DNA of 64,000 bases, taken from the NCBI GenBank assembly GCA_018434355.1, contig JAHDPL010000010.1, positions 1 through 64,000 of the forward strand, read 5' to 3'. The notes below the pieces were generated by a model, which was given only the letters and a program-made list of their open reading frames with translations, searched no databases and had not been told where the DNA came from. Shown one piece after another: positions 8,552 to 18,169 of this stretch. A program made the position numbers and the translations under genes. The stretch comes from Sporomusaceae bacterium. Lineage in GTDB: Bacteria; Bacillota; Negativicutes; UBA1444. Each line of letters begins with the position of its first letter. The first letter of the stretch is position 1.

Positions 8552-11230
8552 ATGAATCTGGTGGCGCTAACGACTATTCCGTCGGATCCCCTATACAGTT
8601 CGCAGTGGCATCTTCATGGTACTTATGGAATCAACGTAGCTGGTGTATGGAATGAGTATACCGGACAAGGGGTTCGTGTTGCGGTCTATGATCAGGGGAT
8701 TGACCCGAACCACCCGGATTTGACTCATTTCGATGCAGCCCGCAGTATCAACGCCAGCTCGGGAAGTATAGGTGGAGTGCCGGTGCAGAGCGATGATAAC
8801 CATGGCACGGCGGTGGCAGGAATCATTGGCGCATCAGCGAACAACGGAATCGGTGGTGTTGGAGTTGCTTACGGTTCGACCCTTATTGGTATTTATGATC
8901 ATTTTGGAGTCGGTGGAAGTGGTCCGCAAGGTAATATTAATGGGTATAATTACATCACCGGACATGCTGACGTGGAGAACAACTCCTGGGGTTATGGCGG
9001 AGTGATGGGCGATGATTTTCGGTCTAGTGCGTTTGCACCGGTTGCGGCAGCTCTTTCCAGCGCTGTTACCAACGGGAGAAATGGCCGGGGGTGCGTTATA
9101 GTCCAATCGGCAGGAAATTCCCGTGAAAACAATGATAATGTGAATTATCACAATTACCAAAACAGTCGGTTTATTATTGCGGTGGCAGCAACGACGCAAG
9201 ATGGAGCAGTGGCTTCCTATAGTACACCGGGAGCGGCAATACTGGTCGCTGCACCAGGAAGCGACTATGCAGGTTCGATTGTTACCACCGACCGTCGCGG
9301 GACTCCCGGCTATACAACTGGCGACTACACCAGCACTTTTAATGGAACATCGGCAGCGGCGCCAATGGTTTCAGGAATAGTGGCGTTGATGTTGCAAGCG
9401 AATCCGAATTTGGGATACCGCGATGTGCAGGAGATTTTAGCTTTATCGGCCCGAGCGACGCCTAATACAGCGGCTTCATTTCAGTTTAACGGCTCAAACC
9501 ATTGGAATGGGGGCGGAATGCACTTCAGCGATGATGTGGGAGCCGGTTTGGTTGATGCGCTGGCGGCAGTCCGGTTGTCTGAAACATGGCAGGGTCAAAG
9601 GACCGCATCGAATGAAGCATCGGCGATTTTTACGACAGCTCCGAACCTCGTTATTCCGGATAACAATCAGACCGGTGTGACGAGTGTTATTAATGTCGGT
9701 TCAGGAATTAATATTGACCATGTCGAAGTCGATCTTCAGATCACACATCCGTATATCGGGGATTTGGTTGTAACAATAACGTCGCCGAGTGGGACTGTCA
9801 GTCGATTGTTCAATCGAGCAGGCGGAACTCAAGACAACATTCGCTTTGTTACTTCAAGCACACAGTTTTGGGGCGAAACAGGGAGCGGGAACTGGACGCT
9901 GAGGGTGCAGGACTTGGCTGGTGCTGATGTAGGCTCGTTGAATTCATGGTCGTTGCGATTGTTTGGCGATTCGATCTCGGCGGATGATGTTTATGTTTAT
10001 ACCAATGAATTTGGCACGATCAGCAACAATATTTCTTCACGCCAAACATTGAATGACACAAACGGAGGGACTGACACTTTTAATGCTGCTGCCGTTACAA
10101 CAAACAGTGTGATTCATTTGAACGGCGGTTCCAGTATGATCGCCGGTCGGGCGCTTTCCATTACTGCAAACACCATTGAAAGAGCTTACGGCGGTGACGG
10201 CAATGACACAATTACTGGTAATGCATTAGCGAACCAACTGTATGGCGGGCGTGGAAACGACTTAATTGATGGAGGAGGCGGGAATGATGCCGCTTGTTAT
10301 TTTGCTTCGCTAGCCAATTATATAGTGATAAATTATGGTGGTTATCGATGGGTTGCTGATAGTAGACATATTGAGGGGCTTGATCGATTAGCCAACATTG
10401 AGCAAATTAATTTCAGTAATCAGGTCGTGGCCGGTTCCTATAGCAATTTTGACGGGCTGAGCTACATCGCGTCAAATGGAGACTTGATCCGATCCTTCGG
10501 GGCTAACCCGACGGAGGGCGCAAGGCACTATATCCAGAATGGCTATAGTGAGCATCGATCTACAACCTTTGACGGACTAAGTTATATCGCTTCATATCAA
10601 GACTTGATCCGAGCCTTCGGAGCCAACCAGACGGCGGGAGTAAGCCACTATATCCAGAATGGCTATAGTGAGCATCGGACCACGACCTTTGACGGACTGC
10701 GCTACATCGCGTCCTACGGAGACTTGATCAGAGCCTTCGGAGCCAACCAGACGGCGGGAGCAAGCCACTATATCCAGAATGGCTATAGTGAGCATCGGAC
10801 CACGACCTTTGACGGACTACGCTACATCGCGTCGTACGGAGACTTGATCCGAGCCTTCGGAGCCAACCAGACGGCGGGAGCAAGCCACTATATCCAGAAT
10901 GGCTATAGTGAGAACCGGACCACAACGGGGTTTGATGCAACACAATATTTGGCTAACTACGCTGATTTGCGGGCCGCCTTCGGTGCAGACACATTAGCGG
11001 CGACGAATCATTACATCAATTTTGGATATCACGAAGGTCGGAGTTGTGTTGGACAACAAAATTATGATTTATTCGCCAGCGGATTCAATACTACTACTCC
11101 TTTGGGGAACGTGAATAATAACTTTGAAACATCAAACTTTGCAGAGTGGTATGGTGGCGCCGTCAGTTTTCAAAACGCAGCTGTATTCAAGGATAGAGAA
11201 AATATATGGAGCGGGTCTAACTGGGACTGA
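8552..11230 (+). CDS. Subtilisin-like (S8) protease with P-domain, RTX-like turns and repeats; probable type I secretion substrate
   Basis: The start is ATG 8552, behind AAGGAGGAGAGGG. The 892-residue product has no signal peptide and no propeptide. The catalytic triad is visible: Asp47 (VAVYDQG), His84 (DNHGTAVAG) and Ser267 (NGTSAAAPM), with oxyanion Asn189 in SAGN. Residues ~365-470 form a proprotein-convertase P-domain (DLQITHPYIGDL, GNWTLRVQD). Glycine/aspartate nonapeptide turns follow (GGDGNDTITG, GGRGNDLIDG), typical of calcium-binding RTX proteins. Next come four near-identical 40-residue repeats and one diverged copy. The next three genes encode two HlyB-type transporters and an HlyD adaptor, so export without a cleaved signal is expected. 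The target substrate is unknown. Confidence 0.88.
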   Translation: MNLVALTTIPSDPLYSSQWHLHGTYGINVAGVWNEYTGQGVRVAVYDQGIDPNHPDLTHFDAARSINASSGSIGGVPVQSDDNHGTAVAGIIGASANNGIGGVGVAYGSTLIGIYDHFGVGGSGPQGNINGYNYITGHADVENNSWGYGGVMGDDFRSSAFAPVAAALSSAVTNGRNGRGCVIVQSAGNSRENNDNVNYHNYQNSRFIIAVAATTQDGAVASYSTPGAAILVAAPGSDYAGSIVTTDRRGTPGYTTGDYTSTFNGTSAAAPMVSGIVALMLQANPNLGYRDVQEILALSARATPNTAASFQFNGSNHWNGGGMHFSDDVGAGLVDALAAVRLSETWQGQRTASNEASAIFTTAPNLVIPDNNQTGVTSVINVGSGINIDHVEVDLQITHPYIGDLVVTITSPSGTVSRLFNRAGGTQDNIRFVTSSTQFWGETGSGNWTLRVQDLAGADVGSLNSWSLRLFGDSISADDVYVYTNEFGTISNNISSRQTLNDTNGGTDTFNAAAVTTNSVIHLNGGSSMIAGRALSITANTIERAYGGDGNDTITGNALANQLYGGRGNDLIDGGGGNDAACYFASLANYIVINYGGYRWVADSRHIEGLDRLANIEQINFSNQVVAGSYSNFDGLSYIASNGDLIRSFGANPTEGARHYIQNGYSEHRSTTFDGLSYIASYQDLIRAFGANQTAGVSHYIQNGYSEHRTTTFDGLRYIASYGDLIRAFGANQTAGASHYIQNGYSEHRTTTFDGLRYIASYGDLIRAFGANQTAGASHYIQNGYSENRTTTGFDATQYLANYADLRAAFGADTLAATNHYINFGYHEGRSCVGQQNYDLFASGFNTTTPLGNVNNNFETSNFAEWYGGAVSFQNAAVFKDRENIWSGSNWD
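10448..10927 (+). repeat. Four tandem 120-bp coding repeats in the protease gene
   Basis: Units start at 10448, 10568, 10688 and 10808, each encoding 40 residues (FDGLxYIASxxDLIRAFGAN, then HYIQNGYSE). Units 3 and 4 are nearly identical at base level; units 1 and 2 diverge slightly. A fifth, protein-level copy starts at 10931 (FDATQYLANYADLRAAFGAD). The pattern suggests recent in-frame duplication, so copy number may differ between strains. Confidence 0.95.
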
Positions 11231-11257
11231 AAATAGTATTCCAATGAAATAAGAAAG

Positions 11258-11292
11258 AAAGCAAAGGCAAGGCGACGCCTTGTCTTTGCTTT
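11258..11292 (+). promoter_or_regulatory. Long intergenic hairpin between protease and transporter genes
   Basis: Arms 11258-11274 and 11276-11292 are complementary over 17 positions with one G-T pair. No run of T follows, so it is not a standard intrinsic terminator. It may limit read-through or stabilise the protease mRNA, giving much more substrate than transporter. Confidence 0.55.
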
Positions 11293-11313
11293 CGACACGT
11301 GAGGAATATAAGA

Positions 11314-13434
11314 ATGATGCCCCCAAATAACCAAAACGCAATTGATTGTCTAGTATTTATTGCTCAAATGCTCGGCATACATTTCGATGAGAGAGAGTTG
11401 AGGAATAAATTCGAGGATGGAGATGTTTCCGGACTGGAGTCGATCCGGTTAGGCGTAAAGAGCCTAAAGTTGAAATCGCGCCTGAGACAGTATCAAGACA
11501 AAATAGTAGGCAATATTTCACTGCCTGCAATTGCAGCCTGCAAAAAAGATGTCTTTGTAGTAATACTCCGTTTCTCCGCAGAAAAGCTAATGATATTCGA
11601 TCCGCGCAGGGGAAAACCGGAGATGATTGCCACTGCCGACTTTACAGCAATGTGGAATGGCTCTGTCGTCGAAATATCGCGTCCGTTCAGTTTTCAAAAA
11701 ATAATCAGAGAACTCAATTTGGCTTGGTTTACTCCGGTCCTTTGGCGTTATCGCCATGCGTTCTACCAGGTAATATTGATGTCGTTTCTGTTGCAGATAT
11801 TTGCTTTGGCGACTCCGATTTTCATACAGACAATTATTGACAAAGTGCTTCCTCATAAAGGTATAGCTACTCTAAACATATTGATACTTATAATCTTTCT
11901 TGCGTACCTCTTTCAGAGTCTGATGAATTATTTGCGTACATACATTTTTTCTCACACAACCAACAAAGTTGATGCAATTCTCGGCGCCACTCTCTATCGC
12001 CAGCTTTGCATGTTGCCTTTGCGATATTTTGAGACTCGTCAGGTTGGCGATACCGTCACTCGCGTACGCGAACTCGAGAATATCAGGGGATTTTTGACAG
12101 GAACCAGTTTGACCGCGCTTCTTGATGCGTTTTTTGGAATAATATTTGTGGCGGTTATGTTCTTTTACAACTCTATTTTGACGTTAGTTGTGCTTGCGGT
12201 ATTGCCTCTGTTTGTGGGTATTTGCGCGTACTTTACTCCAGTCATGAGGGCTCAGTATGCGGCTCGATTTGTCGCCTATATGGAAAATTACAGCTTTCTT
12301 GTTGAGTCACTGACCGGGATTCAGACCGTCAAGTCGCTTTCGTTGGAGCCGCAGTTCAATAAAAAATGGGAAGATAGCATCGCCCGATACGTAAGAGTTG
12401 CGTTCCAAACTTCGAAAGTCGGAAATATATTCAATAATCTCAGCACACTTGTCGGCTTATTGGCTAACCTGAGTATTCTATGGGCGGGAGCTCATCTCGT
12501 CATAAACGGGGAACTGACCGTTGGTCAATTTGTAGCTTTTAATATGCTTTCTAGCCAAGCTATCCATTTGGCAAACAATATTTCCAATCAGTGGCAGGCT
12601 TACCAACAGGCTCGGCTTTCGCTTGTAATGCTCGGTGATGTATTAAATTCTCAGCCGGAAACCACTCCTAAACCGGAGTTGACCGATCCGCCGATCATTC
12701 GAGGAAACATAAAATTTTCAATCGTGAATTTTCGTTATCGCTTGAATTCCCCGATGGTTATTCAGGATATGAGCTTTGAAATTCAGCCTGGCCAACGCAT
12801 TGGTATTGTTGGTCGTTCCGGTTCAGGGAAAAGCACAATTGCTAAGCTTATCCAACGCCTCTACGTTCCTGAACAGGGGAGTGTTTTGCTGGACGGTCTG
12901 GATATCACACAGATAGATACTAACCGGATCCGTCAACAAATCGGAACAGTAATGCAGGAAAATTTTCTATTTAATGGTAGCGTCAGAGACAATATCGCAA
13001 TGGCCAGACCAAGCGCTAGCATGGATGAAGTCATTGCAATAGCTTGCACCGCTGGTGCCCATGAATTCATTGTGAACTTGCCAGAGGGTTACGACACCAA
13101 CGTCGGTGAAAGGGGAACAGCTTTATCCGGCGGTCAAAAGCAAAGAATTGCTATTGCGCGTGTTTTGATGACAAACCCTCGCATCCTTATTTTTGATGAA
13201 GCGACTAGTCAACTTGACTATGAATCTGAACGAATTATCTTAAAAAATCTTGACAAGATCTGTGCTGACCGGACCGTCATTTTTATTGCGCATCGACTTT
13301 CTACTGTCAGAACATGTGATCTTTTGTTTGTAATTGATAGAGGGAAATTAATTGAACAGGGCACGCACAGTGAATTGATTTCGCAAGCAGGACTGTATGC
13401 TGAGCTTTATCAGCAACAGTTTGGTAAAAGGTAG
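11314..13434 (+). CDS. Type I secretion ABC transporter (HlyB-type, degenerate C39 domain)
   Basis: The protein has 706 residues from ATG 11314 (GAGGA 8 bases upstream; the in-frame GTG at 11299 lacks such spacing). The N-terminal ~125 residues resemble a C39 peptidase fold but have Asn where the catalytic Cys should be, so it is a C39-like docking domain as in HlyB. A six-helix transmembrane region follows. The ATPase has Walker A GRSGSGKST (about residues 500-508), signature LSGGQKQRIAIARVL and Walker B ILIFDEATS. It would power one-step export of the upstream protease across both membranes. A second, similar transporter gene follows after 6 bases, suggesting a heterodimer. Confidence 0.93.
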   Translation: MMPPNNQNAIDCLVFIAQMLGIHFDERELRNKFEDGDVSGLESIRLGVKSLKLKSRLRQYQDKIVGNISLPAIAACKKDVFVVILRFSAEKLMIFDPRRGKPEMIATADFTAMWNGSVVEISRPFSFQKIIRELNLAWFTPVLWRYRHAFYQVILMSFLLQIFALATPIFIQTIIDKVLPHKGIATLNILILIIFLAYLFQSLMNYLRTYIFSHTTNKVDAILGATLYRQLCMLPLRYFETRQVGDTVTRVRELENIRGFLTGTSLTALLDAFFGIIFVAVMFFYNSILTLVVLAVLPLFVGICAYFTPVMRAQYAARFVAYMENYSFLVESLTGIQTVKSLSLEPQFNKKWEDSIARYVRVAFQTSKVGNIFNNLSTLVGLLANLSILWAGAHLVINGELTVGQFVAFNMLSSQAIHLANNISNQWQAYQQARLSLVMLGDVLNSQPETTPKPELTDPPIIRGNIKFSIVNFRYRLNSPMVIQDMSFEIQPGQRIGIVGRSGSGKSTIAKLIQRLYVPEQGSVLLDGLDITQIDTNRIRQQIGTVMQENFLFNGSVRDNIAMARPSASMDEVIAIACTAGAHEFIVNLPEGYDTNVGERGTALSGGQKQRIAIARVLMTNPRILIFDEATSQLDYESERIILKNLDKICADRTVIFIAHRLSTVRTCDLLFVIDRGKLIEQGTHSELISQAGLYAELYQQQFGKR

Positions 13435-13440
13435 CGTAAT

Positions 13441-15606
13441 ATGTATCGAAAAGAAGAGCCGGACCAACATGGAAAATCAGCTGTTGTGAAACTTGACACT
13501 GCGCTTGTTTGTCTTGTTACGGTGGCCAAGATACTTGGCATTCCCGCCGATGAACAACAGATACGCCGTGCTTATGCGCTGGGTCCTGCAGGGATGGATC
13601 GAGTCACGCTGCTTCGGGCGGCACAGGATTTGGGAATGAGAGCCAAGCTGGTTCGTTCTGCCCCGGAAAGGTTTGCCAAGTTGCCAATCCCGTTAATTGC
13701 TGTAATGAACAATGGCGACCATGTCATAGTGGGGCGTATTTTGGGGAATGCGGTCACTCTTATCGACCCCTACCAAGCTCATCCGTTCTTGTTGCCCTTA
13801 GATAGATTTCTCGCTGCTTGGAGCGGTGAAGCTTTTCTTCTAATCCGGCGTGCAAAGGCTAGAACATTAACCCGAGAGTTGTCTCAAAAGTTCAACCTGA
13901 CGTGGTTCTTGCCAGTTTTTTGGCGATTTCGCAGAGTTTTTTATGAAATATTATTATCCTCTTTGGCAATCCAATTATTCGGATTATTTTCACCTGTTTT
14001 TTTCCAGATTATCATTGATAAAGTACTCATTCACAACGGAAAGTCAACATTGGATATACTGGTTTTCGGGATGCTGTTTGTTTATGTTTTTCAGACGGGT
14101 ATCGCTTATTTGCGTGGTTATTTATATGTTCATACTGCCAACAAGATAGATGTAATACTCGGTACACGTCTTTACCGTCATATCAGTGCTTTGCCGCTAC
14201 GGTTTTTTGAGGAACGACGAGTAGGTGACACAGTTGCCCGAGTCAGAGAAATGGAGAACATTCGTAACTTCATTACTGGAACCAGTCTTACTCTCGTGTT
14301 AGATACTTTCTTTGCGCTCATTTATATCGGCGTCATGTTTTACTACAATACGACCCTAGCAGCAATAGTTTTATCTTCATTGCCTGTTCTGGCGCTATTA
14401 ACCTTTTTGTTTACCCCTATTTTTAGGAAACAGCTAAATGTTCGTTTTGCAGCTAATACCGAAAATTATTCTTTTCTGATCGAATCGGTTACTGGCATTC
14501 AGACGATAAAATCATTGGCCTTGGAGAGCCTGTTTTATCAGAAATGGGAACACAGCTTGTCCCGATATGTGAAAATGGCTTTTGACACCAATAATATGGC
14601 TAGTTTGTTTGGTAGCCTTGGCCAGATGGTCACAATGATGACTAGTCTCGGGATTCTTTGGCTGGGGGCGCATTTTGTCATGGATGAAAAAATAACGGTG
14701 GGGGAACTAGTGGCTTTCAACATGCTCGCAGGTCAAGTCATACAACCGGTTATGCGGCTTGTCAATACGTGGGATTCGTTCCAACAGGCGCAATTATCGA
14801 TAGATCGCTTAGGTGATATCCTTAATACTCCGGCCGAACCTGCTTTTGATCCGAATCGGACCACTTTATCTGCGGTCATGGGTGAGATTGTGTTCGATAA
14901 CGTTGGGTTCAGATATAAACCGGAAGGTCCAGATGTGTTGCGTAATCTTTCTTTTAGGATTCAACCGGGAATGCGCGTAGGTATCGTTGGACGATCCGGA
15001 TCGGGAAAAAGCACAATTATCAAGCTGATTCAGAGATTGTATGTGGCTAATTCAGGACAAGTTCTTATCGATGGAATTGACGTGGCCCAAGTTGAACCGG
15101 CCTGGTTACGCCGACAGATAGGGTTTGTGTTGCAAGAGAGCTTTTTATTTTCGGGCAGTGTGCGAGACAATATTACCATTGCTCGTCCAGAGGCGACCGA
15201 TACCGAGGTCAGTATTGCAGCGCAGATGGCCGGGGCCGATGAATTTATAGGCGAACTTCCTGAAGGATACGATACTCAAGTCGGAGAACGGGGTTCCAGT
15301 TTATCTGGGGGTCAGCGTCAGCGGATTGCCATTGCCAGGGCGCTTTTGACCAATCCACAGATTCTGATTTTTGACGAAGCTACAAGCGCACTAGATTATG
15401 AGTCTGAGCGGATTATCATGGACAATTTGAATGCGATCTGCAAAGGTCGAACCGTCATCATTATTGCGCACCGCCTTTCAACGGTAGAGTCGTGCGATAC
15501 GATACTAGTTATCGACCGCGGTCGCCTGGTCGAGCGGGGGAACCATAACGCCTTATTGAATAATCAAGGGATTTATCATACTTTGCATAGTCAACAAGAG
15601 GGATGA
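13441..15606 (+). CDS. Second type I secretion ABC transporter (HlyB-type, degenerate C39 domain)
   Basis: This 721-residue paralogue of the preceding gene has the same architecture. The C39-like domain again lacks the catalytic Cys (Thr at that place in DTALVCLVTVAKILG). Transmembrane helices span roughly residues 160-430. The ATPase has Walker A GRSGSGKST (about 517-525), signature LSGGQRQRIAIARAL and Walker B ILIFDEATSALD. The first copy reads SQLDYE where this one reads SALDYE, a small asymmetry in the D-loop. Tight spacing and the ATGA overlap with hlyD indicate one operon. The two copies may form a heterodimer or serve different substrates. Confidence 0.93.
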   Translation: MYRKEEPDQHGKSAVVKLDTALVCLVTVAKILGIPADEQQIRRAYALGPAGMDRVTLLRAAQDLGMRAKLVRSAPERFAKLPIPLIAVMNNGDHVIVGRILGNAVTLIDPYQAHPFLLPLDRFLAAWSGEAFLLIRRAKARTLTRELSQKFNLTWFLPVFWRFRRVFYEILLSSLAIQLFGLFSPVFFQIIIDKVLIHNGKSTLDILVFGMLFVYVFQTGIAYLRGYLYVHTANKIDVILGTRLYRHISALPLRFFEERRVGDTVARVREMENIRNFITGTSLTLVLDTFFALIYIGVMFYYNTTLAAIVLSSLPVLALLTFLFTPIFRKQLNVRFAANTENYSFLIESVTGIQTIKSLALESLFYQKWEHSLSRYVKMAFDTNNMASLFGSLGQMVTMMTSLGILWLGAHFVMDEKITVGELVAFNMLAGQVIQPVMRLVNTWDSFQQAQLSIDRLGDILNTPAEPAFDPNRTTLSAVMGEIVFDNVGFRYKPEGPDVLRNLSFRIQPGMRVGIVGRSGSGKSTIIKLIQRLYVANSGQVLIDGIDVAQVEPAWLRRQIGFVLQESFLFSGSVRDNITIARPEATDTEVSIAAQMAGADEFIGELPEGYDTQVGERGSSLSGGQRQRIAIARALLTNPQILIFDEATSALDYESERIIMDNLNAICKGRTVIIIAHRLSTVESCDTILVIDRGRLVERGNHNALLNNQGIYHTLHSQQEG

Positions 15607-16982
15607 GTATGAAATTATTAAGCAAAATTAAGAGTAGATGGCAGGCGGCGAGACGCAAACAGAAGGAAACGCTGACAAGGGAAGAATCTGAATTTCTACC
15701 TGCTATTCTGGAGATTACTGAAAATCCTGTTTCGCCGACAATCCGAGGACTGCTCTGGACAATTGTGGCGTTTGTCGGTGTTGCTTTTCTTTGGTCAGTC
15801 GTCGGTACGGTTGAGGAAGTTGCCGTAGCTCCCGGCAAAATCATTCCCAGCGGTTTCGTAAAAGTTATCCAGTCTGAGAGCAAAGGGGTTGTCAAAGCCA
15901 TTCTTGTCCAAGAAGGGCAATTCGTGAAGAAAGATGATTTGTTGCTCGAACTGGATCAAACTATTTCTAGCGCCGATTTGTCAAGAATCAAGAAAGATAT
16001 AGCAAACTACCGTCTTGACATCGAACGGATGCTGGCAGAGTTAAACGACACAGAATTTAATCCAGCCAGCCCCAATGACTTGGATGCCAGTGACCTGTCT
16101 TTTCAACGAAATCTTTATTTGAGCCGAAAGGCAGAATTCACCAGCAAGATTCTGGCCGCGCAACATAACCTCATGCAAAATCGAATTACAGTAAAAGCAG
16201 CCCGCATTAATCGTGACAAACTTTTCCATCTTTATGAAATCGCTAAGGAAAAAGAATCTCGTATTGAAAAGTTGTGGACACAAAATGCAGTTTCTCAATT
16301 TACAGTTTTGGATTATCGTGGACGTCGTATCGAGCTAGAACAGAATTTATTGGCACAGGAAGCTGAAATGTTGAAAGCGGAAGCTGCATTGGCGGAGAGC
16401 AACGAATCGCTTAAAAGTTTGACGGCTGAGCGAAACCGTGATCTGTCGACAAAAATTGTGGAGACTCGCAGACGATTGCAGCCAGCCCTAGAAGAACTAA
16501 CCAAGGCTGAAGAGAAGAACCGTCTGACGCGATTGACTGCACCGATTGATGGACGCGTGACTCAGATGGTAATGCATACGATAGGGGGTGTTGTCACTGA
16601 GGCGCAAGTATTGATGGTCATCGTTCCCAACGATGTGAAATTGGAGGTTGAAGCGTGGGTAGCGAATCAGGACATTGGCTTTATCTCTAAAGGGCTGCCG
16701 GCACAGGTAAAGGTTGAAACTTTTAATTTTCAAAAATATGGCTATCTCGACGCGCAGGTAAGCGAAATTAGCGCCGATGCGATTGACGACAAGTCTAAGG
16801 GGCGTGTTTATCGCGCAACATTGAACTTAAACCGCAATTACGTCAATGTCGGTGAGCAGAAAGTTTATTTGAGTCCGGGAATGACAGTAGTCGCAGAAAT
16901 TAAGACCCGTAAAAAACGCATTATCGAATTTTTTCTTGACCCTTTCCGAAAATATCAAGATGAGGGACTCAGAGAAAGGTAA
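15603..16982 (+). CDS. HlyD-type membrane fusion protein of type I secretion
   Basis: A 459-residue adaptor. It has a short cytoplasmic N-terminus, one membrane helix at about residues 49-68 (LLWTIVAFVGVAFLWSVVG), and a lipoyl-like half (APGKIIPSGFVKVIQS, VKAILVQEGQFVKKDD). Next comes a long coiled-coil region (about residues 130-310). The second lipoyl half and beta-barrel follow, with LTAPIDGRVTQM and the HlyD motif SPGMTVVAEIKTR. It would bridge the two ABC transporters to an outer-membrane TolC-like channel, which is not encoded in this window. It overlaps the upstream stop by four bases. Confidence 0.93.
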   Translation: MSMKLLSKIKSRWQAARRKQKETLTREESEFLPAILEITENPVSPTIRGLLWTIVAFVGVAFLWSVVGTVEEVAVAPGKIIPSGFVKVIQSESKGVVKAILVQEGQFVKKDDLLLELDQTISSADLSRIKKDIANYRLDIERMLAELNDTEFNPASPNDLDASDLSFQRNLYLSRKAEFTSKILAAQHNLMQNRITVKAARINRDKLFHLYEIAKEKESRIEKLWTQNAVSQFTVLDYRGRRIELEQNLLAQEAEMLKAEAALAESNESLKSLTAERNRDLSTKIVETRRRLQPALEELTKAEEKNRLTRLTAPIDGRVTQMVMHTIGGVVTEAQVLMVIVPNDVKLEVEAWVANQDIGFISKGLPAQVKVETFNFQKYGYLDAQVSEISADAIDDKSKGRVYRATLNLNRNYVNVGEQKVYLSPGMTVVAEIKTRKKRIIEFFLDPFRKYQDEGLRER

Positions 16983-17001
16983 AGAGGCGAGGGTGAAATC
17001 A

Positions 17002-18138
17002 ATGAGATCGTTAAAAATCGCGATCATTCATGACTGGCTGGTAACCTGTGCCGGGGCCGAGACGGTACTGGCCGAGATGTTAGCGCTATATCCAACGGCA
17101 GATGTATATTCCGTCGTGGATTTCATGCCGGAAAAAGACCGGCATTTTTTGCGTGGCCGCAATATCAGCTCGACTTTCATCCAGCAGCTGCCGCAGGCAT
17201 CAAAACGCTATCGTTCTTACCTGCCGCTCATGCCTTGGGCCATCGAACGGTTCGATCTGTGCGCCTATGACCTGATCCTGTCATCATCACACGCCGTGGC
17301 CAAAGGGGTGGTGACACGTCCCGGCCAGCCGCACATCTGCTACTGTCATTCACCAATGCGATATGCCTGGGACATGCGGGAAGAATATCTGCGCGAGGCG
17401 GGGATTGATAAGGGCTTGGGCGGCTGGCTGGCCCGCTTTATTTTGGAGCGACTGCGCCGTTGGGATTTGCAAAACTCCGCCGGTGTGACCCAGTTTATCG
17501 CCAATTCCGGTTTTATCGCCGAACGGATTCGTCTTTCCTATGGACGGGATTCGGTTGTTGTCTATCCGCCGGTCGATACGCCATATTTTACTCCGGGCGG
17601 GGAAAAAGAAGGTTTCTATCTGGCAGCCTCGCGGTTTGTACCTTACAAACGGATGAACCTGATTGTGCAGGCGTTTTCCCGCATGCCGCAGCGGCGTTTG
17701 GTCGTGATCGGCGATGGTCCGCAATATGAAAAGGCCCAGGCGAATGCCGGAGCCAATATCGAATTTCTCGGTTATCAGTCGCGCGACGTGATGCGGGATT
17801 ATCTGCGGCGGGCACAGGCCTTTGTTTTTGCTGCCAAAGAGGATTTTGGCATTTTGCCGGTCGAAGCGCAGGCCTGCGGCACGCCGGTGATCGCCTACGG
17901 CGCCGGCGGGGCGCTGGAGACGGTGCGTGGGATTGGAAGTGTGGGATCGGAGCGACCGACGGGGGTGTTCTTCGAAACCCAAACGGAGGAAGCACTCATC
18001 GCGGCGGTCGAATGGTTCGATAAAAATAAAGAGCGGTTTTTGGTAAATGTTTGCCGGGAAAATGCGCTGCGCTTTGCGCCGGAGAAATTTCGCCAGGAAT
18101 ACGCGGAGCAGGTTTCGGCAGTGCTGCAAAAAAACTAA
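17002..18138 (+). CDS. Glycosyltransferase family 4, WbaZ-like
   Basis: The start is ATG 17002, with a GGCGAGGG ribosome site; upstream in-frame ATGs fall inside or against the hlyD end. The 378-residue protein opens KIAIIHDWLVTCAGAE, has ICYCHSPMRYAWDM and the donor-site segment FAAKEDFGILPVEAQACG. These are features of WbaZ-type mannosyltransferases that use GDP-mannose, though specificity is not proven. GDP-mannose could come from the manC product at 36.7 kb. Base composition is G+C-richer than the glycan genes of the first 8 kb, so this gene probably belongs to the older background. Confidence 0.87.
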   Translation: MRSLKIAIIHDWLVTCAGAETVLAEMLALYPTADVYSVVDFMPEKDRHFLRGRNISSTFIQQLPQASKRYRSYLPLMPWAIERFDLCAYDLILSSSHAVAKGVVTRPGQPHICYCHSPMRYAWDMREEYLREAGIDKGLGGWLARFILERLRRWDLQNSAGVTQFIANSGFIAERIRLSYGRDSVVVYPPVDTPYFTPGGEKEGFYLAASRFVPYKRMNLIVQAFSRMPQRRLVVIGDGPQYEKAQANAGANIEFLGYQSRDVMRDYLRRAQAFVFAAKEDFGILPVEAQACGTPVIAYGAGGALETVRGIGSVGSERPTGVFFETQTEEALIAAVEWFDKNKERFLVNVCRENALRFAPEKFRQEYAEQVSAVLQKN

Positions 18139-18169
18139 GGATCCATTGGCGGGCAGGGAGGTTGGCAAT

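Noticed and set aside
10448-10927. Regular 120-bp repeats considered as a CRISPR array
   Set aside because: They are contiguous, in frame, far longer than CRISPR repeats, and have no unique spacers or cas genes.
17350-18168. Minus-strand open frame opposite the WbaZ-like gene
   Set aside because: The plus-strand transferase motifs are unambiguous and the antisense product has no recognisable features.
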